Shown one piece after another: positions 25,140 through 33,382 of a DNA stretch of 46,036 nucleotides. Made by a program: the position numbers and the translations under genes. The notes beneath the pieces are model-generated. The model was given only the letters and a program-made list of their open reading frames with translations, did not search any database and was not told the DNA's origin. The stretch comes from Nitrospirota bacterium (GTDB lineage: Bacteria > Nitrospirota > Thermodesulfovibrionia > Thermodesulfovibrionales > UBA6898), in contig JAKAIE010000014.1 of the NCBI GenBank assembly GCA_021814475.1, positions 1-46,036 on the forward strand, written 5' to 3'. Each line of letters starts with the position of its first letter. The first letter of the stretch is position 1.

Positions 25140-26968
25140 AGTATCTCCCTCACCTTATGTAGTATGGCATGTTTCGAGATCTCCTCGTAGTCCAGAAGTT
25201 CGGAGGGCTTCCCGCTCTTCGGCATCTTCCTGACTGCAAGCGAATGGATCGGGAAGGACTGGAGGGCCAGGGCGCTCTGCACCGCCTCTCCGATGCCGCC
25301 CTCCGGGTAGTGGTCCTCGACCGTGAGAATAGCCCTTGTCTGAAGGGCCGCGGCGGAGAGTGTCTCTGTATCAACGGGCTTTATGCTGTAGAGGTCGATG
25401 ACGCGGATCGTGATGCCCTCTTTTTTCAGCTCCTCGTAGGCTGCAAGCGCCTCGTGGAGGGTGATGCCGGCTGCGACGACCGTGACGACATCGTCTTTGC
25501 TCTTTCTGAGGACCTTGGAGCCCCCCACGGGAAACTGCTCTTTGTTTTCGTAGATGACCGGAGTGGCCATCCTGGTCGTCCTGATATAGACGATCCCCTG
25601 ATGGCGCGCCGCGGTCTCGACCAGCCGTTCCGTCGAGACCGCATCCGAAGGGTAGAGGACAACGCTGTCCGGGAGGGTCCTGAACATGGCGATATCCTCG
25701 AGTCCCATCTGTGAAGACCCGTCCTCTCCGATAGAGACCCCTGCATGGGACCCGCAGAACTTGATATTCGCCCCGGAATACGGGCTCATCCTGATCTGGT
25801 CAAAGGCGCGGCTGAGGAACGCGGCAAAGGTCGAGACAAAAGGGATCTTGCCCCTCCGCGACAGACCGAGCGCGGTGCCGACCATATTCTGTTCTGCCAC
25901 ATACATTTCGAAGAACCGGTCGGGATATTTCCCCCTGAATATCTCGGCATAGGTCGAGTTCGAGACCTCGGCGTCAAGGACGACCATATTCGGGAATTCA
26001 GGGAAGACGCGCAGGAGCGCGGTGCCGTATGCATGCCTCGTGGCAACCGGGGTTTTAGGCTCGTAGGAAATCCCGGCTGACTGTTGCGGCATCACCGCAA
26101 CGGGTTCCTGCTTTTCGGGTCCTGCCAGTTCCCCCCTGACCGACCGGTCGACCGGTCCCAGTTCCTTCAGCGCATTCTCCAGCTCGGCTTGACTGAGAGG
26201 TTTTCCGTGCCAGCCGTTTTTGTCCTCGATGAACGATACCCCCTTGCCCTTGATCGTCTCGGCGATGATCATGACCGGCCGGTCCGTGATCTTCACCGCC
26301 CGTTCATATGCCGAGAGGATCTCGGGCATGGAATGGCCGTTGATCAGGATCGTCTCCCAGCCGAAGGCCGAGACCCGCCTTTCATACACCCCGAGGTCAT
26401 GGCCGTACATCGTCTCGCCCCGCTGGCCGAGACGGTTCACGTCCATGATGCCGATGAGGTTGTCCAGTCTGTAATAGGCCGCGATCTCCATCGCCTCCCA
26501 CTGGGAACCCTCCGCCATCTCACTGTCTCCCAGGAGCACATAGGTGCGGTAGGGCAGTCTGTCGGCATACTTGGCGTTCAGAGCCATGCCGAGGCCGATA
26601 GACAGCCCCTGCCCCAGAGAACCGGTAGCCGCCTCGGTATAGCGGAACGCAAGAGTCGGGTGCCCCTCAAGCGGGCTGCCGAATTTTCTCAGCGTCATCA
26701 GTTCCCCTTCCGTCACCCTGCCGGCGGCGGCCCAAAGGGCGTACAGGAGAGGGGAGGCGTGGCCTTTCGAGAATATGAGACGGTCGTTATTCGGATGGCC
26801 GGGATCGTCCGGGTCGAACCTGAAGGTGCCGCCGAACATAAGACCGGTCATCAGGTCTGTCCCTGAAAGGGACGAGGTAGGATGCCCCGATCCGGCCGCG
26901 GTCGTTGAGGTTAGTATATGGAAACGGACCAGGGTTGCCAGTTTTTGTATATGGGTTAAATCTGTCAT
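25136..26968 (-). CDS. tkt: Transketolase
   Basis: 610 residues from the ATG at 26968, which has AAAGGA at good spacing; an in-frame ATG at 27031 has no such site and its extra residues look non-coding. Thiamine diphosphate enzyme moving two-carbon units in the non-oxidative pentose phosphate pathway. Landmarks: GSGHPTSSLSGTDL, FSKGHASPLLYAL, the ThDP-binding GDSEMAEGSQWEA...NRLGQRG, YVAEQNMVG with the catalytic Glu, and GSHAGVSIGEDGSSQ. Shorter than E. coli TktA, like the compact archaeal and thermophile-type enzymes but with both halves joined in one chain. First gene of the operon, about 160 nt after the promoter at 27137-27164. Confidence 0.96.
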   Translation of the reverse strand: MTDLTHIQKLATLVRFHILTSTTAAGSGHPTSSLSGTDLMTGLMFGGTFRFDPDDPGHPNNDRLIFSKGHASPLLYALWAAAGRVTEGELMTLRKFGSPLEGHPTLAFRYTEAATGSLGQGLSIGLGMALNAKYADRLPYRTYVLLGDSEMAEGSQWEAMEIAAYYRLDNLIGIMDVNRLGQRGETMYGHDLGVYERRVSAFGWETILINGHSMPEILSAYERAVKITDRPVMIIAETIKGKGVSFIEDKNGWHGKPLSQAELENALKELGPVDRSVRGELAGPEKQEPVAVMPQQSAGISYEPKTPVATRHAYGTALLRVFPEFPNMVVLDAEVSNSTYAEIFRGKYPDRFFEMYVAEQNMVGTALGLSRRGKIPFVSTFAAFLSRAFDQIRMSPYSGANIKFCGSHAGVSIGEDGSSQMGLEDIAMFRTLPDSVVLYPSDAVSTERLVETAARHQGIVYIRTTRMATPVIYENKEQFPVGGSKVLRKSKDDVVTVVAAGITLHEALAAYEELKKEGITIRVIDLYSIKPVDTETLSAAALQTRAILTVEDHYPEGGIGEAVQSALALQSFPIHSLAVRKMPKSGKPSELLDYEEISKHAILHKVREIL

Positions 26969-27136
26969 CTGAAAGTCCTTTCTTTCTGTGCAGCGTGCTA
27001 AAAGGCGGTTGTTATTCAGGCAGTTCTCCATTCCCCTCTCAAGCGGGGAGCGGACGGGGGGAGTTATCTCTTTCTTCCCGTCTGCTTCATGAACTGATAT
27101 GTCCCGGGATAAAGCGCCTTTCTCTCTGTATCTTTA

Positions 27137-27164
27137 ATTCTAGCAAGTTTTGGAGTGCTGTCAA
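27137..27164 (-). promoter_or_regulatory. Sigma-70-like promoter of the pentose phosphate operon
   Basis: Read on the minus strand: TTGACA (27164-27159), a 16-nt spacer, then TAGAAT (27142-27137). That is 6 of 6 and 5 of 6 consensus bases. Transcription would start near 27130 and leave a leader of about 160 nt before tkt. Confidence 0.65.
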
Positions 27165-27377
27165 CAAAGGGAGAAGCAATATGTTTCTGCCCTGGATGTC
27201 TTCGGACAGCAGACGCCGGACATTGTTTCTGTTAAGTCTGCTAAGATAGACTCATGTATCCGCATGGGGGGCAGGGTAAATTCCGTATGGTATTTGCAGG
27301 TTCAATTCGCTCTTGCTTTATCAGGCACGGGCGTGTTAGTATAAACGTAGAATTTTGGAAGTTTTTGCCGTTTATGA

Positions 27378-27412
27378 GGCCACAAAGACTTTTAACTTTG
27401 TGGCCTTTTTTT
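27378..27412 (+). terminator. Terminator-like hairpin in the cold-shock gene leader
   Basis: GGCCACAAAG (27378-27387) pairs perfectly with CTTTGTGGCC (27396-27405), an 8-nt loop, followed by seven T residues. It sits 47 bp before the ATG at 27460 with no gene on the same strand before it. It may therefore be an attenuator in the 5' leader, or the end of an unseen short RNA. Confidence 0.85.
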
Positions 27413-27459
27413 ATTGCAAGTTTCTGAGATTTGAGTCTAGAGATAGGAGGTAACAGGAA

Positions 27460-27660
27460 ATGGCAGAAGGAACTGTAAAATGGTTTAATGACAGCAAAGG
27501 TTTTGGATTCATCACTAATAATGATGGAAGTGAAGCGTTTGTCCACCACACTTCCATCCAGGGTAATGGCTTCAAGAGCCTTGCTGAGGGTGATAAGGTC
27601 AGCTTTGATACCGAAAAAGGCCCGAAAGGCCCCAAGGCTATCAATGTAGTGAAACTGTAA
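27460..27660 (+). CDS. csp: Cold-shock domain protein (CspA family)
   Basis: 66 residues, the standard length. Binds single-stranded RNA or DNA and melts RNA structure. [18 protein letters not shown] holds RNP1 (KGFGFI), and FVHHTSI is RNP2; the rest follows the family ([21 protein letters not shown]). AGGAGG lies 9 nt before the ATG. The leader contains a terminator-like hairpin (27378-27412), and a strong GC hairpin follows the stop. Many cold-shock genes are controlled through their mRNA leader, so regulation at that level fits. Confidence 0.97.
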   Translation: MAEGTVKWFNDSKGFGFITNNDGSEAFVHHTSIQGNGFKSLAEGDKVSFDTEKGPKGPKAINVVKL

Positions 27661-27670
27661 TTAACTGGAA

Positions 27671-27700
27671 GAAGGCCCCCTCCGCACGGAGGGGGCCTTC
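27671..27700 (+). terminator. Strong GC hairpin after the cold-shock gene
   Basis: Perfect 14-bp stem (27671-27684 with 27687-27700) starting 10 nt after the csp stop. The T-run is poor (CTTCTC), so it may be a terminator of moderate strength or a barrier that lowers read-through into the gene at 27716. Confidence 0.6.
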
Positions 27701-27715
27701 TCACTGGAGGTGGCG

Positions 27716-28090
27716 ATGCAGAGCAGTTTGACCAACAGAAAGAATGCGGCAAAAAGAGAACGGCAGCAGCGCAAGCTCGACGCGGGGTTCATGGATGCAC
27801 GCTTCCCGGAGGTTGCAGACATTTCCATAAATATGACTTACACCCAGAGGGACGTACAGAAATCACTCTCCAGAGTCGTGAACTTCTTTCCCGGCAGCTA
27901 TGCGGTATTCAGGATCGATTGCCTGAATAAGGAATGCGTTGATGGCGGGTTTGATCTCACCCAGGTGATCACCGGGATGATCAAGAGCCGCAAGAAGACC
28001 TCAAAAGGAAATATTGGCTGCGAAGGAGAATCCCCGTCTACCAGCCACTCGTCTATCGCTTACGAAGTTATCATACAGTATACGTCTTAG
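27716..28090 (+). CDS. Conserved-looking hypothetical protein downstream of csp
   Basis: 124 residues from the ATG at 27716 (GGAGG five nt upstream; an in-frame GTG two codons earlier overlaps that site). N-terminus is strongly basic (NRKNAAKRERQQRK), followed by FMDARFPEV, SINMTYTQ, and a Cys pair in RIDCLNKECVDGGFDL (Cys69, Cys73). It ends IAYEVIIQYTS. The basic start suggests nucleic-acid contact, and the place 55 nt after a cold-shock gene suggests shared expression, but I know no function. I have a sense of similar proteins in Nitrospirota and Desulfobacterota, not verified. Convergent with the dikinase-like gene. Confidence 0.7.
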   Translation: MQSSLTNRKNAAKRERQQRKLDAGFMDARFPEVADISINMTYTQRDVQKSLSRVVNFFPGSYAVFRIDCLNKECVDGGFDLTQVITGMIKSRKKTSKGNIGCEGESPSTSHSSIAYEVIIQYTS

Positions 28091-28117
28091 GGCCTCTCAG
28101 AAGTCTGACCGTCATAA

Positions 28118-31100
28118 TCAATCTCCGTTGCCTGTCTCCGTGGTGAGCTGGCACTCACCTGAATAGATGAGCCCTGCCGAGCCGTCGATGCTGATCGCCG
28201 TCCCGTCAGAAAGCGGATAGTCCCCGACCGTTGCCGATCGTGCCTCTCCTGTCTCGCGGATCTTCAACTCCCTGCATCCGACAACCGCAGTCAGTCTGAA
28301 TTTCTGTGCCAGGATCGCCGCGTGGGAGGTGGCGCCTCCGGATGCGGTGACGATGCCGTCGACCAGGTCCATCAGCGAGACATCGTCCGTGCTTGCCGCA
28401 TTCCTCAGGAGGATGATAGGCATGCCGGTCGAGGCGCGGATTTTCCCGATCTCCTCACGGGAGCTGCTCAGTGCCGCCACACCGCTCAGTGCCCCGCCGT
28501 GCACCCCGACACCGCGGCCGAGCACATGAGACTTCATGTCGCATATATCGTCAAACCTCTTTACGAATCCCCGGTGGAACTCCATACGCTTGGTCTGGAG
28601 CAGGTAGATGATCCTTTCGCCCCCCGGGACACGGACATAGGTGGCTTCCACCTCCTGCGGCAATCCCCTCATCGCCTCCTCGACCTTTGAGGCGAGTTCA
28701 ACGTGTCTTGCATACAGCGCCGGGTCCGTCTCTTCCAGGCTCGCCTGTCCCTCCATTGCCTGCATCTTCGAAAGGGGACGGCTCATGAGCTGCCCGGATA
28801 CGAGGTCGTCTCCCGTTGCAGCCTCCCGGGTATCCCCATAGATTCCCTTCTCAAACCAGGGGGGGATGCGCGTAAAGAAGACCGAGGCGCCTGAGCCGGC
28901 GACGTTGCCGCAGACCATCTGCATCAAAATTACGGCGGTCCCCCAGTGTTCCGAGACGCCCATCGCCTCCCTGAAATGCCTTGCCCTGGGGCCATACCAG
29001 GAACCATAGACAGCCCTGACCGCCTGCTGCAGTTGTTGCTGCGGATCTTCGGGTATCACCAGCCCGCGGCCCGCAAGGGCCTCCAGGTACATACCGACGA
29101 TCTGCTCCATTCCTTCAGCGCCAGCCTCATGCAGGGTATTGATCCCTCTGCCTTTGAGGCCGCTGTCCCTGATAGTGTCCAGTATCCCGATGTCGAGGCC
29201 GAGAACTATTGTTGCGTAATGCTCGATGAAGCGTCTGTAAGAGTCCCATCCTGTCCAGGCGCTTCCGGTTATCTCCATGAGACCGGCAACGGTCGTTCTG
29301 TTCATCCCGCAGTAGAGGACAGAAGAGAGGATGCCGGGCATGGATATGTACGAACCGCTTCGCACGGAGAGGAAGAGGGGCTTCTCCCGGTCGCCGAGCC
29401 GGCTGCCGGTCAGCTCCCCGATCTCGTTGACGGCGGACCGCAGGGCTGCAAGAAACTCTTCTCCTGCCGTGTAGGCGGCATAATCCGGGGTGTGACCGGA
29501 GAAAAAAACCGCACCGGCAGGCACGGGCAGCCCCCGGTTACACAGATAAAAAAGATTCTTCGCCTTGCCGCCGAGTTCAGGGGCAAGGCTCATGATCTCT
29601 TCGTCGCCTTTATCAGCTTCCACGCCTATCAGGAGATACGCGGGCATTTTCCCGGGTATGACCTCCGGGATTTCCCCACCCTGAACCAGCTCTTCTTTCT
29701 CCTTCATCGCGGCGATCATCGCCTCTATCATCCTGTCCCCTTCAGTAAGGCCCGGGATGCCGGTTACCATCTCCCTGATGATACTGTCCGCAGCCTTGTT
29801 TATGAAGTCGGCATCCCTGATATTTGACCCGGGGACCAGGTTCTTCAGACGGACCGGCAGGTCCTCTTCAGGAAATTCACGGAGAAGACGCACAAGCGGA
29901 TCGTGGAACGTCCTGTGAAAGAACATGACCGCCCATGTCACCTCTTTCTGCCATATGCGGAGCAGATCGGCAACCTGCGACCGATGCAGTCTGTTCGTCT
30001 TCAGGATTTCGAGGACCTCGGTTATCTGAAAATTGCCGAGCCCATGCAGGTCAACCAGGCCGTGCATCGCATCAAGAAATGACAGCCACTTTGGCAGCGC
30101 TTCTGCGGAAGGTGCGGCCTTCTTACCGATCTCCGTCACGACATTCTCAAAGACGACGCGCAGACCTTCTTCGATTCTCAGCATCTCGCCGAGAGCGTCG
30201 AGTTTCGGTTCGCGGTAGGTGCCCATGACAGACGGGATACCGAAGGCGATATGCCTCTTGAAATAGAGAGATTCCTCCGGCTCGGTCTTCACAGGGGAGC
30301 AGATTATCTCCCTCAGATGCCTCACCCTGTGGAGGTCCTGCTGCAGCCTTTCCGTGGAAATGCTATTGAAGTCAGCCTCTGCCGGCCCGGCGGCGAAGGA
30401 ATATTTCCTCACCAGTTCCCGGTATATGAGGCAGATCAGCAGGACCTTCGCACGCACCTCCTCAGGAGCAGTGATGCCGGCGAGCATACGGCGCAGGCCG
30501 GGCTCTGATACAGCCAGCAGCCTGTCAGGATTCATGCCCTCTGCGCCTGCCATGCCGGCAGCCCCGAAGAGTTCGCGCATCACCGTGCCGTACTGCCGGA
30601 ACGTCAGTGGATCTATCTTCTCGTAGATATCGCGGGGTACGCTCTCTTTCAGGGCCTCGGGTGTGCCATTGACCCAGGCCGAGATGATGCGGCTGACAAG
30701 GCCGACGTTGTTGTTGCTCGCGTTGACATGGGTCTGCTTTCTCAGGAAGTACAGAAGACTGTCGTTTCCCCAGGAGTCCAGATCGGTCGTATGCTCGCGT
30801 ATTCTTCCGGTTGCGGCGACCTCGTTGTAATATACCGGCAGTTTCCTCAGAAGGAGTGTGTTCAGCAGGAAGTTCTCCTCCATCCCCGGGGTGTTCAGAT
30901 ATGCAGAGACCTGCCTCTGGAAGAGCCTGTCGTCCGGGATGAAGACCCCGCTGAGGTAGAGGTTGCAGATCAGATGCACCAGTACGTCCCTGAACCGTTC
31001 CTGATCAAGGCCGATCACAGAGAGAAGGCCCCCAAGGCGCCGCAGGTGAAAGGGGTTGATTATCTCGGCCCAGGTCTCATCTGAAAATCCGGTTACCCGC

Positions 31101-32515
31101 GGGGCGGGAACAATTATCTTCATAAGCAGACGGGCATAGACTTCTAGCAGCCGGCTGCTGCCGGTCCGGAGTATGGCGCTTGCCACCTCGGGGTTCAGTA
31201 CCACCTCGTCCCGCAGCCAGGGGTCTTCATTGCCGGCCTTCTGCAGGAGCGCCTCGCAGATGCCTGTCAGGCCTGAGATCCCGGATTTTCTGATGAGCCT
31301 CGACGTGTGAAGTGCCAGCGCCTTCCTGGCGTCAGGAGAAAGACTCCCGGGCATCGACAGGAGTTCGTGTATCATAGGGAAGAGCAGGGGGCCGGTTTCC
31401 GGAGACAGGTGTCTCTCCAGCACTGTCAGGACACTGTCCGCCATTCCCGCGTCGTCGAGACCGTTGGTGTCTATAGCCGCGAGTTTCTGGAGGAGCCCTT
31501 CGCGGTCTGTATCCGCTTCCGGTGCCTGAAGCGCGTCAATCTGGCGCAGAAGGGCCTTTCTGCCCCTTTCGCCGTAAAGGGAAATCTGTTCCATCTCCCG
31601 TGCGTCCGCAATCCCTCTCAGCTGCTCCAGCATGTCATTGCCAATGCCTGAAGAGGCCTTTGCCCGTTGTTTTACGGACATGAGAAGAGGGTTGAGCACC
31701 GGCAGTATATCGACTCCAGGCAGCCTCCTGCTGATCCCGGTAATGACGTTCTTCGCCTGGGTGAACCTGAGTGAGAGATCGATCCCTGATCCCTGGAGTC
31801 CCCTGATCCAGGTTTCAGCGAGGCTGCGCAGTCTTTCTCCGTTCTCTTCCTGTTCGAGAGGCAACTCCAGCAGGGAGAGGAGATTGGATATCGCCCTTAC
31901 CCTTGTCCCCTCCTCCACCCGAAGACAGGAGTTCAGCCCGTATCTGACCAGGATCTCATAGCAGCCGTAATACGTCTCTCTCGAAGACCAGTACAGGTCG
32001 CGGGAGAAAGAGTTGATATTTTCGGAGAGCCTTGCCCAGTCTTTTTTTGAAGAGACAATCTCGGAGACTATCGCCTCGGCCTTATTCAGCAGCCCCGGCT
32101 TTTCGTCGAGACCGGTCGTCAGGGACCTCAGGGGCAGTCCCTCCAGCTCCTTCGAGAGTTCCATTGCCGGGGCGAAGTATCGGTCCGTCTTTTCCCTCTT
32201 CAGGAGAAAGGTGCCGATGTGCCGGCCGTTCTGGATGATATCTATCTGGAGGTTCGCAGCGCCGCTGACCTGTCCGCTCTTTGTCGTCAGTTCGAAATAA
32301 CCGGCCCTGAGTGCCGCCCTCGAAAGCTCCCCGCCTTCTTTGATAAGGGAGGCAAGGTAGTCTCCCTGCGGCATCGAGAGGACCGTGCCCTTTATGACAT
32401 CGCCGCCAGCCTCCTCCGCGATGCAGAAGTCCTTGATAACGAGAGAGGTGATGACCCCCTTGTAAGCGGTGGCGATTGTGCCGATAAGGTAGTCCAGCCT
32501 GCAGATGTCGGTCAT
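28118..32515 (-). CDS. Large dikinase-like protein: unknown N-terminal region, PPDK-type ATP-grasp and C-terminal phosphohistidine domain
   Basis: 1465 residues from the ATG at 32515, 16 nt after the HAD gene stop; the frame also extends to 32629 across that gene. Residues 1 to about 970 are mostly helical and not recognised. From about 975 a PPDK/PEP-synthase nucleotide-binding domain begins: ELGGKAKNLFYL, SVRSGSYISMPGILSSV (around 1050), YGSWYGPRARHF, EHWGTAVILMQMVCGN (around 1190), SGASVFFTR. The swivelling domain ends the protein with ASGGATSHAAILAQ, where His1398 is the expected phosphohistidine. The C-terminal PEP/pyruvate-binding barrel of true PPDK and PEP synthase is absent, so the phosphoryl acceptor is unknown; the long N-terminal part may bind it. 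Likely co-transcribed with the HAD and M16 genes. Confidence 0.85.
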   Translation of the reverse strand: MTDICRLDYLIGTIATAYKGVITSLVIKDFCIAEEAGGDVIKGTVLSMPQGDYLASLIKEGGELSRAALRAGYFELTTKSGQVSGAANLQIDIIQNGRHIGTFLLKREKTDRYFAPAMELSKELEGLPLRSLTTGLDEKPGLLNKAEAIVSEIVSSKKDWARLSENINSFSRDLYWSSRETYYGCYEILVRYGLNSCLRVEEGTRVRAISNLLSLLELPLEQEENGERLRSLAETWIRGLQGSGIDLSLRFTQAKNVITGISRRLPGVDILPVLNPLLMSVKQRAKASSGIGNDMLEQLRGIADAREMEQISLYGERGRKALLRQIDALQAPEADTDREGLLQKLAAIDTNGLDDAGMADSVLTVLERHLSPETGPLLFPMIHELLSMPGSLSPDARKALALHTSRLIRKSGISGLTGICEALLQKAGNEDPWLRDEVVLNPEVASAILRTGSSRLLEVYARLLMKIIVPAPRVTGFSDETWAEIINPFHLRRLGGLLSVIGLDQERFRDVLVHLICNLYLSGVFIPDDRLFQRQVSAYLNTPGMEENFLLNTLLLRKLPVYYNEVAATGRIREHTTDLDSWGNDSLLYFLRKQTHVNASNNNVGLVSRIISAWVNGTPEALKESVPRDIYEKIDPLTFRQYGTVMRELFGAAGMAGAEGMNPDRLLAVSEPGLRRMLAGITAPEEVRAKVLLICLIYRELVRKYSFAAGPAEADFNSISTERLQQDLHRVRHLREIICSPVKTEPEESLYFKRHIAFGIPSVMGTYREPKLDALGEMLRIEEGLRVVFENVVTEIGKKAAPSAEALPKWLSFLDAMHGLVDLHGLGNFQITEVLEILKTNRLHRSQVADLLRIWQKEVTWAVMFFHRTFHDPLVRLLREFPEEDLPVRLKNLVPGSNIRDADFINKAADSIIREMVTGIPGLTEGDRMIEAMIAAMKEKEELVQGGEIPEVIPGKMPAYLLIGVEADKGDEEIMSLAPELGGKAKNLFYLCNRGLPVPAGAVFFSGHTPDYAAYTAGEEFLAALRSAVNEIGELTGSRLGDREKPLFLSVRSGSYISMPGILSSVLYCGMNRTTVAGLMEITGSAWTGWDSYRRFIEHYATIVLGLDIGILDTIRDSGLKGRGINTLHEAGAEGMEQIVGMYLEALAGRGLVIPEDPQQQLQQAVRAVYGSWYGPRARHFREAMGVSEHWGTAVILMQMVCGNVAGSGASVFFTRIPPWFEKGIYGDTREAATGDDLVSGQLMSRPLSKMQAMEGQASLEETDPALYARHVELASKVEEAMRGLPQEVEATYVRVPGGERIIYLLQTKRMEFHRGFVKRFDDICDMKSHVLGRGVGVHGGALSGVAALSSSREEIGKIRASTGMPIILLRNAASTDDVSLMDLVDGIVTASGGATSHAAILAQKFRLTAVVGCRELKIRETGEARSATVGDYPLSDGTAISIDGSAGLIYSGECQLTTETGNGD

Positions 32516-32531
32516 CTCTTCAGCAGCCCTG

Positions 32532-33344
32532 TCAGGCAGTGCCCGGCTCGCGGAGCATGGTTTCGACGACCTCCCCGAGTCTTCCAGGATCGTCGACGAT
32601 CCAGCGGTTGTCGATGATCCCCGCCTCATGGACCGCCTTCTGCGTGAAAGGTGTGGTGACGGCGATCACATGCATCCCGGCGGCAAGTCCGGCCCTGACG
32701 CCTGAAGGTGAATCCTCAAACACGATGCATTCGGCGGGCGCAACACCCAGCCGCTTGATAATGAGCTGGTAGATCTCGGGATCAGGCTTGCCTCTGCTGA
32801 TGTCGTCGGCCGTGAGGACGCAGTCGAAATATTCCAGAAGGCCTATGACCTTCAGGATATATTCCGCATGCTCCCTGTCGGACATAGTGCCCAGTCCGGT
32901 CCGGAATCCCCTTGCCCTCAGATCCTGAACCATCGAGACGTTGTGAGGCCACTGGCTTTTCAGGAGTTCGGCCGGGTCCTCTATCAGTGATTCGTAGATA
33001 GGCAGCCTGACCTTTATCAGCACCTGCCAGGGCTCTGTCACCCCGAACTCCTTCATGCGGGAGGCAAGTGTCGCCTCCAGATTGAACCTCTTCATTATCG
33101 CCCCGGCCATCTCCTGCCTGGACCTCCCGACCATAGACTTGTAGGTCTCGATCACATCGTCTTCGCTTATGGTGAGGGGGCAGAACTCCGATGAGCGTGC
33201 GACCTCGTTGTAGACCTTTTCGACCTCTTCCCCGGTCACCTCGCCGGGACAGATCCGGAGAGCGGCCCGTGCATAGGAAAGGGCCTTCAGCCTCTCCGTC
33301 TCGACCAGTACCCCGTCCAGATCAAACACCGCTGCCTTTATCAT
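32532..33344 (-). CDS. HAD-superfamily hydrolase, beta-phosphoglucomutase-like
   Basis: 270 residues, cytoplasmic. HAD motif I is FDLDGVLVET (nucleophile Asp8, acid/base Asp10), motif II GTMSDREHA, motif III lysine in GKPDPEIY and motif IV FEDSPSGVRAG. A helical cap lies between about 20 and 130. This arrangement is shared by beta-phosphoglucomutases and sugar-phosphate phosphatases; the substrate is not set by the sequence. GGGAGG precedes the ATG. 38 nt after the M16 gene and 16 nt before the dikinase-like gene, so the HAD and dikinase-like proteins may act on the same sugar phosphate or glucan. Confidence 0.88.
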   Translation of the reverse strand: MIKAAVFDLDGVLVETERLKALSYARAALRICPGEVTGEEVEKVYNEVARSSEFCPLTISEDDVIETYKSMVGRSRQEMAGAIMKRFNLEATLASRMKEFGVTEPWQVLIKVRLPIYESLIEDPAELLKSQWPHNVSMVQDLRARGFRTGLGTMSDREHAEYILKVIGLLEYFDCVLTADDISRGKPDPEIYQLIIKRLGVAPAECIVFEDSPSGVRAGLAAGMHVIAVTTPFTQKAVHEAGIIDNRWIVDDPGRLGEVVETMLREPGTA

Positions 33345-33382
33345 GTATTACCTCCCACTGATGTTTCCAAAACGGCGGCACC

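Larger units (their letters stand above)
26969..27459. other. Divergent regulatory region between tkt and the cold-shock gene
   Basis: About 490 bp with no supported gene. Left side: about 160-nt leader of the pentose phosphate operon, with a CCCC/GGGG-type inverted repeat near 27033-27048. Middle: the minus-strand promoter at 27137-27164. Right side: cold-shock gene leader with the terminator-like hairpin at 27378-27412. A weak plus-strand promoter may lie at TTTATC 27317-27322 and TATAAA 27340-27345, with a 17-nt spacer. Confidence 0.5.

Noticed and set aside
26084..26866. 260-codon plus-strand ORF opposite tkt
   Set aside because: Shadow of the transketolase reading frame; His/Arg-rich and without a start signal.
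28946..29827. 293-codon plus-strand ORF opposite the dikinase-like gene
   Set aside because: Antisense to the conserved PPDK-type nucleotide domain; no recognisable product.
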